Shown in pieces: positions 45,901 through 54,309 of a stretch of 54,379 bases of DNA. The notes below the pieces were generated by a model. That model had not been told where the DNA came from. It made no database searches and worked only from the letters and a program-made list of their open reading frames with translations. Made by a program: the position numbers and the translations under genes. The DNA lies in NCBI RefSeq assembly GCF_011742555.1, contig NZ_JAAQQR010000013.1:1-54379 (forward strand). Reading direction: 5' to 3'. Source of the stretch: Luteibacter jiangsuensis (GTDB lineage Bacteria > Pseudomonadota > Gammaproteobacteria > Xanthomonadales > Rhodanobacteraceae). The first letter of the stretch is position 1. Each line of letters starts with the position of its first letter.

Positions 45901-47382
45901 TCAGCGTGCGCCGACTTTCAGCACCTGGCCGAGGCGGACGTTGTTGTCCTTCAGGCCATTCATGGCGCGGAGCTTGTTCACGTCGATCGCGTTCTTCTTC
46001 GCGATGGAGTACAGCGTGTCACCCGCCGCCACCTTGTAGGTGCGCGAAGCCGACGACTTCTCGGCGGCCGCCTTCGGCGCGGCCTTCGCCGGCTTGGCTT
46101 CCGCCACCTTTGGGGTGGCGACGGCGGTGGATTTCTCCGAGGCGTCCGGCTTGGCGGCGGCGATGGCCTTCGCCGAGGGCTTGCCGCGCACGGTGACGGC
46201 ATCGCCGTGCACCTTGGCGAAGCGGCCGCCGACCTTGGCGTTGTCGGACATCGTGAACGCTTCCGAGCGCACGCCCGCGAAGCCCATGCGCGCCGTGGTG
46301 CTGACGCTGGCGACCACGCGAGCGAACTTCGACGGCTCGGCGGTGGTGGCGGCGACGGAACCCTTGGTTTCCTTCGCGGCCTTGGCACCCTTGCTTGCCA
46401 CCTGCGCCTTGGCGAGCGCGGTTTCCTTCGCAACGCTGGCGGCGCTCGGGGCGGCGGCGACGGCGGTCGGCGTGGTCATCGCCTGGCCGGCGTTGGCGCG
46501 CGTGCCCACGGCCGAAGCGATGGCGGCGCGGCGTGCGGCGTCCTTCGAGGCCAGGGCCATACCGTCGGCATACGGCACGAGGCTGTGCGAGCGAAGCAGG
46601 GAGCTACCCTGGCTGGAGGTGACGAAGGAAATGAACTCCTTCACCTCGGCCGACTTCGGGTCGTTCTGGTTCGTGACCAGGTACAGCTCGGTGTAGAGCG
46701 GATAGGTGCCGCTGCTGACGGTGGACACGGAGGGCGCCACGCCGTCGATAGAGAGGATCTTCACCTTCTTGTTCGACGACGCGCCCGCGAGCGTGCTGGC
46801 ACCGAGGCCCTGCTTGTCGAGGGTGACGCCCTCTTCGAGCTTCGCCACGTTCACGTACAGACGCGGTGCGGCTACAGGTTGGTTGCCGCGGCCGAAGAGC
46901 AGGCGGCGCAGGCTGTATTCCACGCCGTCGCCCGGGCTGGCCACCGCGTAGAGGTTGATGGGGGCATCGTTGCCGCCCAGTTCCTTCCAGTTGGTGATGT
47001 GCCCCATGTAAATCTCGTGGAGCTGCTTCAGCGTGATGTTGCTGACCGGGTTGGACGGGTAGGTGACCATCACCAGGGCGTCCCAGGCCACCGGCGTGAA
47101 GGTGAGCGACTGCTCGGCGGCACCCACGGCGGGGCGGGCCGAGCCCGCGAGGTCGGCGGAACCCTTCACGACAGCGTCGATGCCGGAGGCCGTATTGAAC
47201 GGCTGGAGTTCGATCTTGCCCTTGCCGGATTTCTCCCAGGCCTTGGCAACGTCGGTAACCACGCCGCGCGCGGTGGTGACGTCGCCGCGCCAGACAAGTT
47301 GCGGGCCGGCGGCAAGGACGGTGGCAGAGGCGCTAAGGCCGATCAGCGTGGCGGTGAACAGTCGCGCGAAACGAAGAGACAT
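45901..47382 (-). CDS. PstS-like substrate-binding protein fused to a LysM domain
   Basis: An exported protein of 493 residues. The signal peptide ends near VLAAG (about 25). A periplasmic type-II binding domain (about 26-285) resembles phosphate-binding PstS proteins: GSADLAGSARPAV, NPVSNITLKQLHEIYMGHITNWKELGG and GVEYSLRRLLFG. A long Ala/Lys-rich linker (about 290-440) leads to a C-terminal LysM (446-491; YKVAAGDTLYSIAKKNAIDVNKLRAMNG). The domain combination would tether a binding protein to peptidoglycan. No pst transporter genes adjoin. It is cotranscribed with the HAD gene. Confidence 0.82.
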   Translation of the reverse strand: MSLRFARLFTATLIGLSASATVLAAGPQLVWRGDVTTARGVVTDVAKAWEKSGKGKIELQPFNTASGIDAVVKGSADLAGSARPAVGAAEQSLTFTPVAWDALVMVTYPSNPVSNITLKQLHEIYMGHITNWKELGGNDAPINLYAVASPGDGVEYSLRRLLFGRGNQPVAAPRLYVNVAKLEEGVTLDKQGLGASTLAGASSNKKVKILSIDGVAPSVSTVSSGTYPLYTELYLVTNQNDPKSAEVKEFISFVTSSQGSSLLRSHSLVPYADGMALASKDAARRAAIASAVGTRANAGQAMTTPTAVAAAPSAASVAKETALAKAQVASKGAKAAKETKGSVAATTAEPSKFARVVASVSTTARMGFAGVRSEAFTMSDNAKVGGRFAKVHGDAVTVRGKPSAKAIAAAKPDASEKSTAVATPKVAEAKPAKAAPKAAAEKSSASRTYKVAAGDTLYSIAKKNAIDVNKLRAMNGLKDNNVRLGQVLKVGAR

Positions 47383-47751
47383 GGACGGCTGGGACCTCGG
47401 GACGGACGGGACTAGTAGGCAAGCAAGCCGCCATTGTGGGGCATCCCGCCGCCACGCGCAGCATTGACTTCATTCAGCATCCTGCCGTCGGGAAACGGAA
47501 CGTAGGCTGTAGGGGTTTCCTTTCACATTTGACTCGGGCCTTATGCCGTTGTGAAAGCCTGACCTTGTGAAAGCCTGACCTTGTGAAAGCCGGACCTTGT
47601 GGGAGCCGGCTACGCCGGCGATCCCGCGGCAGCGGGCATGCTTGCCGCCAGCACCCATCGCCGCTGAAGCGGCTCCCACACAAAGCTTGCCTGCCTCGGG
47701 GCTCCCAAACAAAGCCCGCCTGCCTTGGGGCTCCCACACAAAGCGAGCGCT
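47383..47751. repeat. REPIN-A copy 15 with amplified end fragments
   Basis: The 369-base gap holds a full REPIN at 47598-47682. Before it are three 16-base copies of TTGTGAAAGCCTGACC (47549-47596), which look like decayed REP ends. After it, two extra copies of GGCTCCC...CAAAGC (about 47698-47742) are spaced ~30 bases apart. No gene is visible; the promoter of the LysM fusion gene must lie near 47390-47480. Confidence 0.85.
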
Positions 47752-49122
47752 TCAGAGCACCGCGTAATACACCGCATCGTCTCGCACCACCGTGAGTAGC
47801 AGCTGTCGCCCGCCCAGGGAGCCCGTGGTGGGCAGGCCCTTCACGCCGGTGATGCGGCGCTGGCCGATCGCCACCACGATGTCGCCGTCCTGCAACCCGG
47901 CCTCGGCGGCCGCGGAGCCACGGCGGATGCCGCTCAGCGCCACGCCGTACAACCCTTGCGACTTCTGGTCGGGCGTCAGGTCGCTCAACGTGACCCCGGA
48001 CAGGCGCTTGTCCACCGTGGCGCCGTCCAGCGTGGCGATCTTCTCCGCGGCGACGGTGGCTTCCACGTTGCGCGTGGTGCCCTCGCGCTGCACGGTGAGC
48101 TGTGCCTTCGCGCCCAGCGGCAACAGGCCTTCCGCGTTGCGCAGATCCTGCGCCGCCCGCACCGGCTTGCCGTTCACCGCGGTGAGCACGTCGCCCGGCT
48201 GCAACCCGGCGTTCTCTGCCGGCGAGCCCTCGTTGATGCGCGTGACCACCGCACCGACGGTGTCCTTCAGCCCGAGCGCCTTCGCAATGCGCGGCGTGAT
48301 GTCCTGCACCTCCACGCCCAGGTTGCCGCGCCGCACCTTGCCGTACGCCAGCAGTTGCTTCATCACGCCCGTGGCCAGATCGGTGGGGATGGCGAAACCG
48401 ATGCCCACGTTGCCGCCGGATGGCGTGAAGATCATGGAGTTGATGCCCACCAGTTCCCCGCGCAGGTTCACCAGCGCGCCGCCGGAGTTGCCCGGATTGA
48501 TGGAAGCATCCGTCTGGATGAAGTTCTGGATGCCCTTGCCCAGCCCCGAGCGCCCCAGCGCGGACACCATGCCCGAAGTGGCCGTCTGCCCCAGGCCGAA
48601 CGGGTCGCCCACGGCCACCACGAAATCGCCCACGCGCAGCTGCGAGGAATCGGCGATGGGCAGGGCCTGCAGGCGCTCGGCCGGAATCTGCAGCACCGCC
48701 ACGTCGGTGTCCGGGTCGCTGCCCAAGAGCTTCGCCTTCAGGTTGCGGCCGTCCTGCAACGTGACCGTGATGTCGTCCGCGCCGCCCACCACGTGGTTGT
48801 TCGTCAGCACATAGCCCTTCGCCGCATCGACCACCACGCCCGACCCCAGGCTCTGTTCCACCCGCTCGCGCGGCATACCGCTGCCGCCAAAGAGCTGGCG
48901 GAACAGCGGATCGTCGAAATACGGATCGCGCACGCGCACGTGGGTTTTCGTGGAGATGTTCACCACCGCCGGCGTGACCTTCGCGAGCATCGGCGCCAGG
49001 GAAGGCATCGGCTGGCCGTCGACGGCCGGGGGCAGGGAGGCGAAGGCAGGCGATGTCAGGCCAAAAGCGAGGGCAAGACCGAGGGCGAGAAAGGTGGTTC
49101 GCCGGTAACGCGAGGCGGGCAT
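47752..49122 (-). CDS. degQ: Periplasmic Do-type serine protease, DegQ/MucD-like
   Basis: Protein quality-control protease and chaperone. It has 456 residues from the ATG at 49122. The signal peptide ends near AFAS (about 29). The trypsin-like triad is His110 (TNNHVV), Asp140 (DTDVAVL) and Ser213 (GNSGGAL). Two PDZ domains follow (about 255-345 and 365-455). AAGGAGA in the leader supports this start, which removes 19 residues from the longest frame. It is divergent from the nrdJ genes. A sigma-E promoter is likely for the family, but I found no convincing match. Confidence 0.94.
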   Translation of the reverse strand: MPASRYRRTTFLALGLALAFGLTSPAFASLPPAVDGQPMPSLAPMLAKVTPAVVNISTKTHVRVRDPYFDDPLFRQLFGGSGMPRERVEQSLGSGVVVDAAKGYVLTNNHVVGGADDITVTLQDGRNLKAKLLGSDPDTDVAVLQIPAERLQALPIADSSQLRVGDFVVAVGDPFGLGQTATSGMVSALGRSGLGKGIQNFIQTDASINPGNSGGALVNLRGELVGINSMIFTPSGGNVGIGFAIPTDLATGVMKQLLAYGKVRRGNLGVEVQDITPRIAKALGLKDTVGAVVTRINEGSPAENAGLQPGDVLTAVNGKPVRAAQDLRNAEGLLPLGAKAQLTVQREGTTRNVEATVAAEKIATLDGATVDKRLSGVTLSDLTPDQKSQGLYGVALSGIRRGSAAAEAGLQDGDIVVAIGQRRITGVKGLPTTGSLGGRQLLLTVVRDDAVYYAVL

Positions 49123-49268
49123 GGGAAATCTCCTTGACTGGTGTGCTCCGGGCACGAGGAACGGCGCCTTCGACAACAACCCGCGCCGCGGGTTTCAGAC
49201 CTTGAGACGGACGTCGCGGATACTTTACATCGCCCCCTTGCCGGTTTAAGGTTCACTCCGGCCGCAAC

Positions 49269-49308
49269 CACAACATCTTGTGTTCCGTCGTTCGCCACTT
49301 ACCAAGTG
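49269..49308. promoter_or_regulatory. Candidate NrdR box pair upstream of nrdJa
   Basis: CACAACATCTTGTG (49269-49282) has perfect CACAA/TTGTG arms and fits NrdR boxes. A second palindrome, CACTTACCAAGTG (49296-49308), lies about 27 bases further on. NrdR normally binds two boxes upstream of ribonucleotide reductase genes. The second site's odd centre and the spacing are not ideal. Confidence 0.5.
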
Positions 49309-49497
49309 CTGGTGCTGCGGATAGTCAGGTACAAGCTTCAAACCATCGTCGGCAAAGGCTTTTTTGAAAGGCTGGCGAAGGGTAGACAGGGATGGTCGAC
49401 AGGTATCTCCGGGGGGAGGGACCGTCGACGGTAATGCGCCGACGCATGCCAATAAGAAGGCCTTCAAAAGGCCAAGCACATCGAGGACGACACATTC

Positions 49498-51645
49498 ATG
49501 AGCACTGCACGTGCGCAAGCCATGGGGCTTGAGACCGCGGCCATTCCGCTTCAGCCCGCCTCGTATGACATCTGGGACAAGAAGTACCGCCTGAAGTCGA
49601 AGACCGGCGAGCCCGTCGACGGCTCGGTGGACGAGACCTACAAGCGCGTGGCGCGTGCGCTCTCCGACGTGGAAGCCACCGACGAACTGCGCGCCCACTG
49701 GTACGAGCGTTTCCTCTGGGCCCTGCGCCGCGGTGCCATCCCCGCCGGCCGCATCACGTCCAACGCCGGCGCGCTGGAGCACAAGCCCGCCACCTCCACG
49801 ATCAACTGCACCGTGTCGGGCACCATCCACGACTCGATGGACGACATCCTCGAGAAGGTGCACGAGGCGGGCCTTACGCTGAAGGCCGGCTGCGGCATCG
49901 GCTACGAGTTCTCCACGCTGCGCCCGCGCGGCGCCTACGTGTCCGGCGCCGGCGCCCACACCTCGGGCCCGCTGTCGTTCATGGATATCTACGACAAGAT
50001 GTGCTTCACCGTCTCGTCCGCCGGCGGCCGCCGCGGCGCGCAGATGGGCACGTTCGACGTGAGCCACCCGGACGCCAAGGAATTCATCCGGGCCAAGCGC
50101 GAGGACGGCCGCCTGCGCCAGTTCAACCTGTCGCTGCTGATCACCGACGGCTTCATGGACGCCGTGGAGAACGACCAGGACTGGCCCACCGTGTTCCCGG
50201 TGCACGTGAAGGAACAGGGCGAGATCGACCTCGACGACCCCAGCAAGGTCGTGTGGCGCGAATGGCCCACCAGGGAAAACTACGTCACCCGCGAAGACGG
50301 CCTGGTGGCCTGCAAGATCTACGGCCACATCCGTGCCCGCCATCTGTGGGACATGATCATGGTCTCGACGTATGACTACGCCGAGCCGGGCTTCATCCTC
50401 ATCGACCGCGTCAACGAGATGAACAACAACTGGTGGTGCGAGCACATCCGCGCCACCAACCCCTGCGGCGAGCAGCCCCTGCCGCCGTACGGCTCGTGCC
50501 TGCTGGGCTCGGTGAACCTCACCACCTTCGTGCGCGACCCGTTCGGCCCGAAGGCCCGCTTCGACTGGGACGAATACCGCGAAGTGGTGCGCGTGTTCAC
50601 CCGCATGCTCGACAACGTGGTGGAGATCAACGGCCTGCCGCTGCCGCAGCAGCGCGACGAGATCCTCTCCAAGCGCCGCCATGGCATGGGCTTCCTGGGC
50701 CTGGGTTCCACCCTCACCATGCTGAAGATGCGCTATGGCGCCGCCGAGGCCGTGGCCTTCACCGAGGACGTGTCCCGCGAGATGGCGGTGGCCGGCTGGG
50801 AAGTGGCCCTGAACCTCGCCAAGGAAAAGGGCCCAGCCCCGGTGCTGGCGCGCGACTACGAAGTGACCGGCGACATGCTGCGCAAGCGCCCGGAGATGGT
50901 GAAGGACGGCTGGAAGGTCGGCCAGACCATCAAGGGCAGCGTGCTGCACGCGAAGTACTCGCGCTACATGCAGCGCGTGGCCGAGGTGGCTCCGGACCTG
51001 GTCGAGGCCCTGGCCGAAACCGGTGCGCGCTTCACCCACCATTCGTCCATCGCGCCCACCGGCACGATTTCCCTCAGCCTGGCCAACAATGCCTCCAACG
51101 GCATCGAGCCCAGCTTCGCGCACCACTATTCCCGCAACGTCATCCGCGAAGGCAAGAAGTCGAAGGAGAAGGTCGAGGTCTACAGCTACGAGCTGCTGGC
51201 CTATCGCGCCCTCATCAACGGCGATGCCCTGCCGTTCTCCGACGACCCGAAAACCCGCCTGCCGGAGTACTTCGTTTCGGCCGACGACATCAGCCCGAAG
51301 GAACACGTGGACATCCAGGCGGCCTCACAGAAGTGGATCGACTCGTCCATTTCCAAGACGGCCAACGTGCCCACCGACTACCCGTACGAAGACTTCAAGG
51401 ACATCTACTTCTACGCGTACAAGCAGGGTCTGAAGGGATGCACCACCTTCCGTTTCAACCCGGCCGCGTTCCAGGGTGTGCTGGTGAAGGAAACCGATCT
51501 CGAGAACACCCTCTATCGCTTCGAATTGGAAGACGGTAGCGTTGTCGAACTGAAGGGTAACGATGAAGTGGAATACGACGGTGAAATGCACACCGCGGCC
51601 AACCTCTTCGATGCCCTGAAGGAAGGTTATTACGGCAAGTTCTGA
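49498..51645 (+). CDS. nrdJa: Adenosylcobalamin-dependent ribonucleotide reductase, catalytic part (NrdJa)
   Basis: Reduces ribonucleotides to deoxyribonucleotides using B12. It has 715 residues. The N-terminal Cys104 (TINCTVSG) begins the active-site barrel. The thiyl-radical segment is NPCGEQPLPPYGSCLLGSVNL, with Cys323 and Glu325. SIAPTGTISLSLANNASNGIEPSF is the phosphate/substrate loop. The C-terminal redox CxxC zinc-ribbon part found in single-chain class II enzymes is missing here and is encoded by nrdJb 1 kb downstream. Split class II enzymes of this sort are known in Pseudomonas. A NrdR-like site lies upstream. Confidence 0.93.
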   Translation: MSTARAQAMGLETAAIPLQPASYDIWDKKYRLKSKTGEPVDGSVDETYKRVARALSDVEATDELRAHWYERFLWALRRGAIPAGRITSNAGALEHKPATSTINCTVSGTIHDSMDDILEKVHEAGLTLKAGCGIGYEFSTLRPRGAYVSGAGAHTSGPLSFMDIYDKMCFTVSSAGGRRGAQMGTFDVSHPDAKEFIRAKREDGRLRQFNLSLLITDGFMDAVENDQDWPTVFPVHVKEQGEIDLDDPSKVVWREWPTRENYVTREDGLVACKIYGHIRARHLWDMIMVSTYDYAEPGFILIDRVNEMNNNWWCEHIRATNPCGEQPLPPYGSCLLGSVNLTTFVRDPFGPKARFDWDEYREVVRVFTRMLDNVVEINGLPLPQQRDEILSKRRHGMGFLGLGSTLTMLKMRYGAAEAVAFTEDVSREMAVAGWEVALNLAKEKGPAPVLARDYEVTGDMLRKRPEMVKDGWKVGQTIKGSVLHAKYSRYMQRVAEVAPDLVEALAETGARFTHHSSIAPTGTISLSLANNASNGIEPSFAHHYSRNVIREGKKSKEKVEVYSYELLAYRALINGDALPFSDDPKTRLPEYFVSADDISPKEHVDIQAASQKWIDSSISKTANVPTDYPYEDFKDIYFYAYKQGLKGCTTFRFNPAAFQGVLVKETDLENTLYRFELEDGSVVELKGNDEVEYDGEMHTAANLFDALKEGYYGKF

Positions 51646-51667
51646 CCCCGCGGAGAGGGAAAAAAGT

Positions 51668-52588
51668 ATGTCGATCGAAAACCAGACCGTCGAGGACGAA
51701 ACGTCCTCGGTCGATACCAGCGATGCCGGCACCACCCCGGACACCGAGGCCGGCACGGCCGACGTGACCCCGGCACCGGTGGTTGCAAAGAAGGTCGTCA
51801 AGCGCAAGCCCGTCGCCCGCAAGGTGATCGAGCCCACGCCGGCCCCGGGCGAAAACGCGCCGGTGGAAGACGAAACCAGCAAGCCCGCCGTGCGCACCAC
51901 GCGCGCGGCGAAGGCGCCGAAGAAGTCCGCCGCGCAGAGCAGCGGTTCCGCCGAATCCACCGAGACCACGGCCGTGCCGGCGGCCCCGGCGGCAAAGAAG
52001 GCTGCCAAGCGTGCGCCGGCCAAGAAGGCCGCTGCCGCGAAGAAGGGCACCGCCAAAAAGGCTGCGGCAAAGAAAGCCGCTCCCAAGAAGGCTGCCGCGA
52101 AGAAGGCGGCGGTGAAGAAGTCGGCTGCCAAGAAGGCCGCGGTGAAGAAGGCCCCGGCCAAGAAGGCGGCCGCCAAGAAGTCCGTCGTGAAGAAGGCTGC
52201 TGCAAAGAAGGTCGCCGGCAAGAAGGCGGCTGCCAAGAAGGCACCGGCGAAGAAGTCGGCTGCGAAGAAGGTTGCCCGCAAGGCCACGGTGAAGAAGTCG
52301 GCCGGCCGCAAGGCTGCCGCGAAGAAGGTCGCCCGCAAGGGCGCGACGAAGCGCACGGGTGCCCGCAAGGCCGCCGGTCGCGTCGCGAAGAAGTCCACGC
52401 GTACGGCCGCTCGCAAGGGCACCGGCCGCAGCGCCACGAAGAAGACGGTCCGCAAGGCCGCCGGCAAGACGACCGCCCGCAAGGCTGTCGGCAAGAAAAC
52501 CGCCTCCAAGGCGGCAAAGAGGTCCACTGCCAGCAAGACCGGCCGTACGTCGGCGCGCAAGTCCGCCGCCCGTGGCCGCCGCAAGTAA
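51668..52588 (+). CDS. Lys/Ala-rich histone H1-like protein
   Basis: A strongly basic, low-complexity protein of 306 residues. An acidic N-terminus (about 1-60) is followed by ~200 residues of AAKKAAAKK-type repeats ending in Arg/Lys-rich GKKTASKAAKR and ARGRRK. Such repeats are typical of AlgP/histone H1-like nucleoid proteins. Nucleic-acid binding is inferred from composition alone. It stands between the two halves of the reductase, 22 bases after nrdJa, and probably shares its transcript. Repeat number is likely to vary between strains. Confidence 0.85.
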   Translation: MSIENQTVEDETSSVDTSDAGTTPDTEAGTADVTPAPVVAKKVVKRKPVARKVIEPTPAPGENAPVEDETSKPAVRTTRAAKAPKKSAAQSSGSAESTETTAVPAAPAAKKAAKRAPAKKAAAAKKGTAKKAAAKKAAPKKAAAKKAAVKKSAAKKAAVKKAPAKKAAAKKSVVKKAAAKKVAGKKAAAKKAPAKKSAAKKVARKATVKKSAGRKAAAKKVARKGATKRTGARKAAGRVAKKSTRTAARKGTGRSATKKTVRKAAGKTTARKAVGKKTASKAAKRSTASKTGRTSARKSAARGRRK

Positions 52589-52597
52589 GTAGTACCC

Positions 52598-52627
52598 ATC
52601 CGGCCCGGCGCATGCGCCGGGCCGGAT
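52598..52627 (+). promoter_or_regulatory. Perfect palindrome between the H1-like gene and nrdJb
   Basis: A 30-base perfect palindrome (ATCCGGCCC at the left, GGGCCGGAT at the right, centred on GCATGC) begins nine bases after the stop of the H1-like gene. There is no T-tract. It can form a strong stem in mRNA and may set the relative amount of NrdJb. Confidence 0.55.
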
Positions 52628-52645
52628 ACCTATAAGAGAAGAGTC

Positions 52646-53425
52646 ATGGCGATCAAGATCGAAAAGAAGATCAAGGGCTACAACGTCGTTAAGCCCGAGG
52701 ACAAGGCCGCAGCGGCCCCCGCCCCCGCGCCGGTGAAAGACACCGCGCCCGTGGCCGAGGTCATCCAGATGCACGAAAGCCTGGAGCGCCCAGAAACCCT
52801 CGTCGGCAACACGTACAAGATCAAGTCGCCGCTCTTCGAGCACGCGCTGTACGTGACCATCAACGACATCGTCCTGAACGCCGGCACCCAGTACGAACAG
52901 CGCCGCCCCTTCGAGCTCTTCATCAACTCGAAGAACATGGACCACTTCCAGTGGATCGTGGCGCTCACCCGAATTCTCTCCGCCGTCTTCCGCAAGGGTG
53001 GCGACGTGACCTTCATCGTCGAAGAGCTAAAAGCTGTCTTCGACCCCCGCGGCGGCTACTTCAAGGCCGGCGGCGTGTACATGCCCAGCATCGTCGCCGA
53101 GATCGGCGCCGTGATCGAACAGCACATGAAGTCGATCGGCCTGATCCACGACCCCGACATGAGCGACGCCACCCGCCAGCTCATCGCGGAAAAGCGCGCG
53201 GCTTACGAAAAGGCCAACGCGAAGCCGGCGACAGCCGCCGCGACGTCGGCTGCTGCCCCTGTGGGAGCCGGCTCCGCCGGCGATAACCAGGCTGCCTCGG
53301 ACACCACGAATGCCTCCGGCTTCCCCCCCGGCGCCACCCTCTGCGCGAAGTGCAACACGCAGGCACTGGTGCTGATGGATGGGTGCCAGACTTGTTTGAA
53401 TTGTGGGTATTCGAAGTGCGGGTGA
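52646..53425 (+). CDS. nrdJb: Class II ribonucleotide reductase, C-terminal subunit (NrdJb)
   Basis: The C-terminal portion of the B12-dependent reductase as a separate chain of 259 residues. A TSCPD-type domain (about 60-180; KSPLFEHALYVTINDIVL, FELFINSKNMDHFQWIVAL) leads through an Ala/Thr linker to a terminal zinc ribbon. The ribbon cysteines are Cys233, 236, 247, 250, 253 and 258 (CQTCLNCGYSKCG); the last pair are the usual redox shuttles. A half REPIN-A (53260-53286) is translated in the linker (VGAGSAGDN). AGAGAAG precedes the ATG. Confidence 0.9.
   Translation: MAIKIEKKIKGYNVVKPEDKAAAAPAPAPVKDTAPVAEVIQMHESLERPETLVGNTYKIKSPLFEHALYVTINDIVLNAGTQYEQRRPFELFINSKNMDHFQWIVALTRILSAVFRKGGDVTFIVEELKAVFDPRGGYFKAGGVYMPSIVAEIGAVIEQHMKSIGLIHDPDMSDATRQLIAEKRAAYEKANAKPATAAATSAAAPVGAGSAGDNQAASDTTNASGFPPGATLCAKCNTQALVLMDGCQTCLNCGYSKCG
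53260..53286. repeat. Half REPIN-A inside nrdJb
   Basis: TGTGGGAGCCGGC followed by TCCGCCGGCGAT is a complete single REP. It is read in frame as PVGAGSAGDN in the NrdJb linker. The other half is absent. Confidence 0.85.
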
Positions 53426-54309
53426 GGTAGGACTGGGCGAGGATGTGGGGATACCCGTTGTGGGCATGCCCATAAAGTGCCATTTGAGGCCCCATAAAGT
53501 GCTAGTACCGCCCCCATGAAGTGCTATCGCGCATTACCTCATCTAGCGGGGTTTGCACGGGACACGCAGGAGGAGGCGTTTGCCCGTAGGTATCTCTCTG
53601 GCTGGGGATCGTTAAGCGCGTTCATTGCACCAGCTGCATCCCGCAGGCGCTTGATCTTTAGTCGAGCCGAGCCGCGTACCCTTGGCGGTCTAGCTATAAC
53701 GGGCTGTGACGGACGATCCACGCCCACGATGATGGCGTCGCCTCGGCCTAAGGGCAGCAAGAAGGCCACGGCGCCCGCGTCGAGATTCCTGCGGGGCATT
53801 TCCACCAAAGCCCGGTCGGACTGACTAATACGGGCCGATTGGATCGACGAGCCGGGCATGATCACCTCGCAGATTCTTTAATGTCTAAGCGGTTGAAGCT
53901 GGCTATCGCTGACTTGTCTTATCCCAATCCCAACGTGTTTTACCAGGCCGCGCTTTAGCACACCCTTCGGCTTCCTGTGGCGCAGAACATTCGCAAAAGC
54001 GCGCCCATGTGCTTTCCCAGGACGCGGCTCAAATCCAAAGCAAAATTCACCAGCCACTGCACACGCTGGCGATCTAGTCTTGCCGGCTGCTCATCCGCAG
54101 CGCCCGTTTAGATGTCTTTCTATGGGGCTTGTCCAGCGGGCCGCATTAGTCGAGACGGCCGCAAAGGAAACCGGTGCTGACGTATTAGCCGCCGGGTATG
54201 AGACCCCGGCAATGACCGTGTCCGAAAATGCGCATGATTTCATGCGTCGTTGCCTCCCTCGCCGACGTCCCCCCGCTTTCAGTAGCGGAGCGAATTAGAG
54301 TCCGGGGGG
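53426..54309. other. Decayed mobile DNA
   Basis: No intact gene is convincing in these 884 bases. Short open frames on both strands lack family motifs and are broken by stops. The base composition is less GC-rich than the surrounding genes, especially at 53870-54090. The left edge carries three 22-base-spaced repeats; the right edge abuts a transposase end. It is most simply a graveyard of insertion sequences. Confidence 0.6.
53470..53526. repeat. Three direct repeats, CCATAAAGTGC, 22-base period
   Basis: CCATAAAGTGCC (53470), CCATAAAGTGCTA (53492) and CCATGAAGTGCTA (53514) recur at exactly 22-base intervals just after nrdJb. Multiple short repeats inside one end are characteristic of IS21-family elements, whose ends often contain GCACTTTATGG. 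This looks like such an end without its genes. Confidence 0.55.

Noticed and set aside
49123-49497. Cobalamin riboswitch before nrdJa
   Set aside because: I looked for a B12 box and the surrounding stems and found none.
51668-52588. The Lys/Ala-rich frame as a composition artefact
   Set aside because: Rejected as an artefact because it has a good ribosome site, correct spacing within an operon, an acidic non-repeat N-terminus and a composition typical of known H1-like proteins. It is kept as a gene.
53516-53865. Overlapping ~100-codon frames on both strands after nrdJb
   Set aside because: No start signals, no domains, mutual overlap and an IS-rich setting; treated as decayed DNA.
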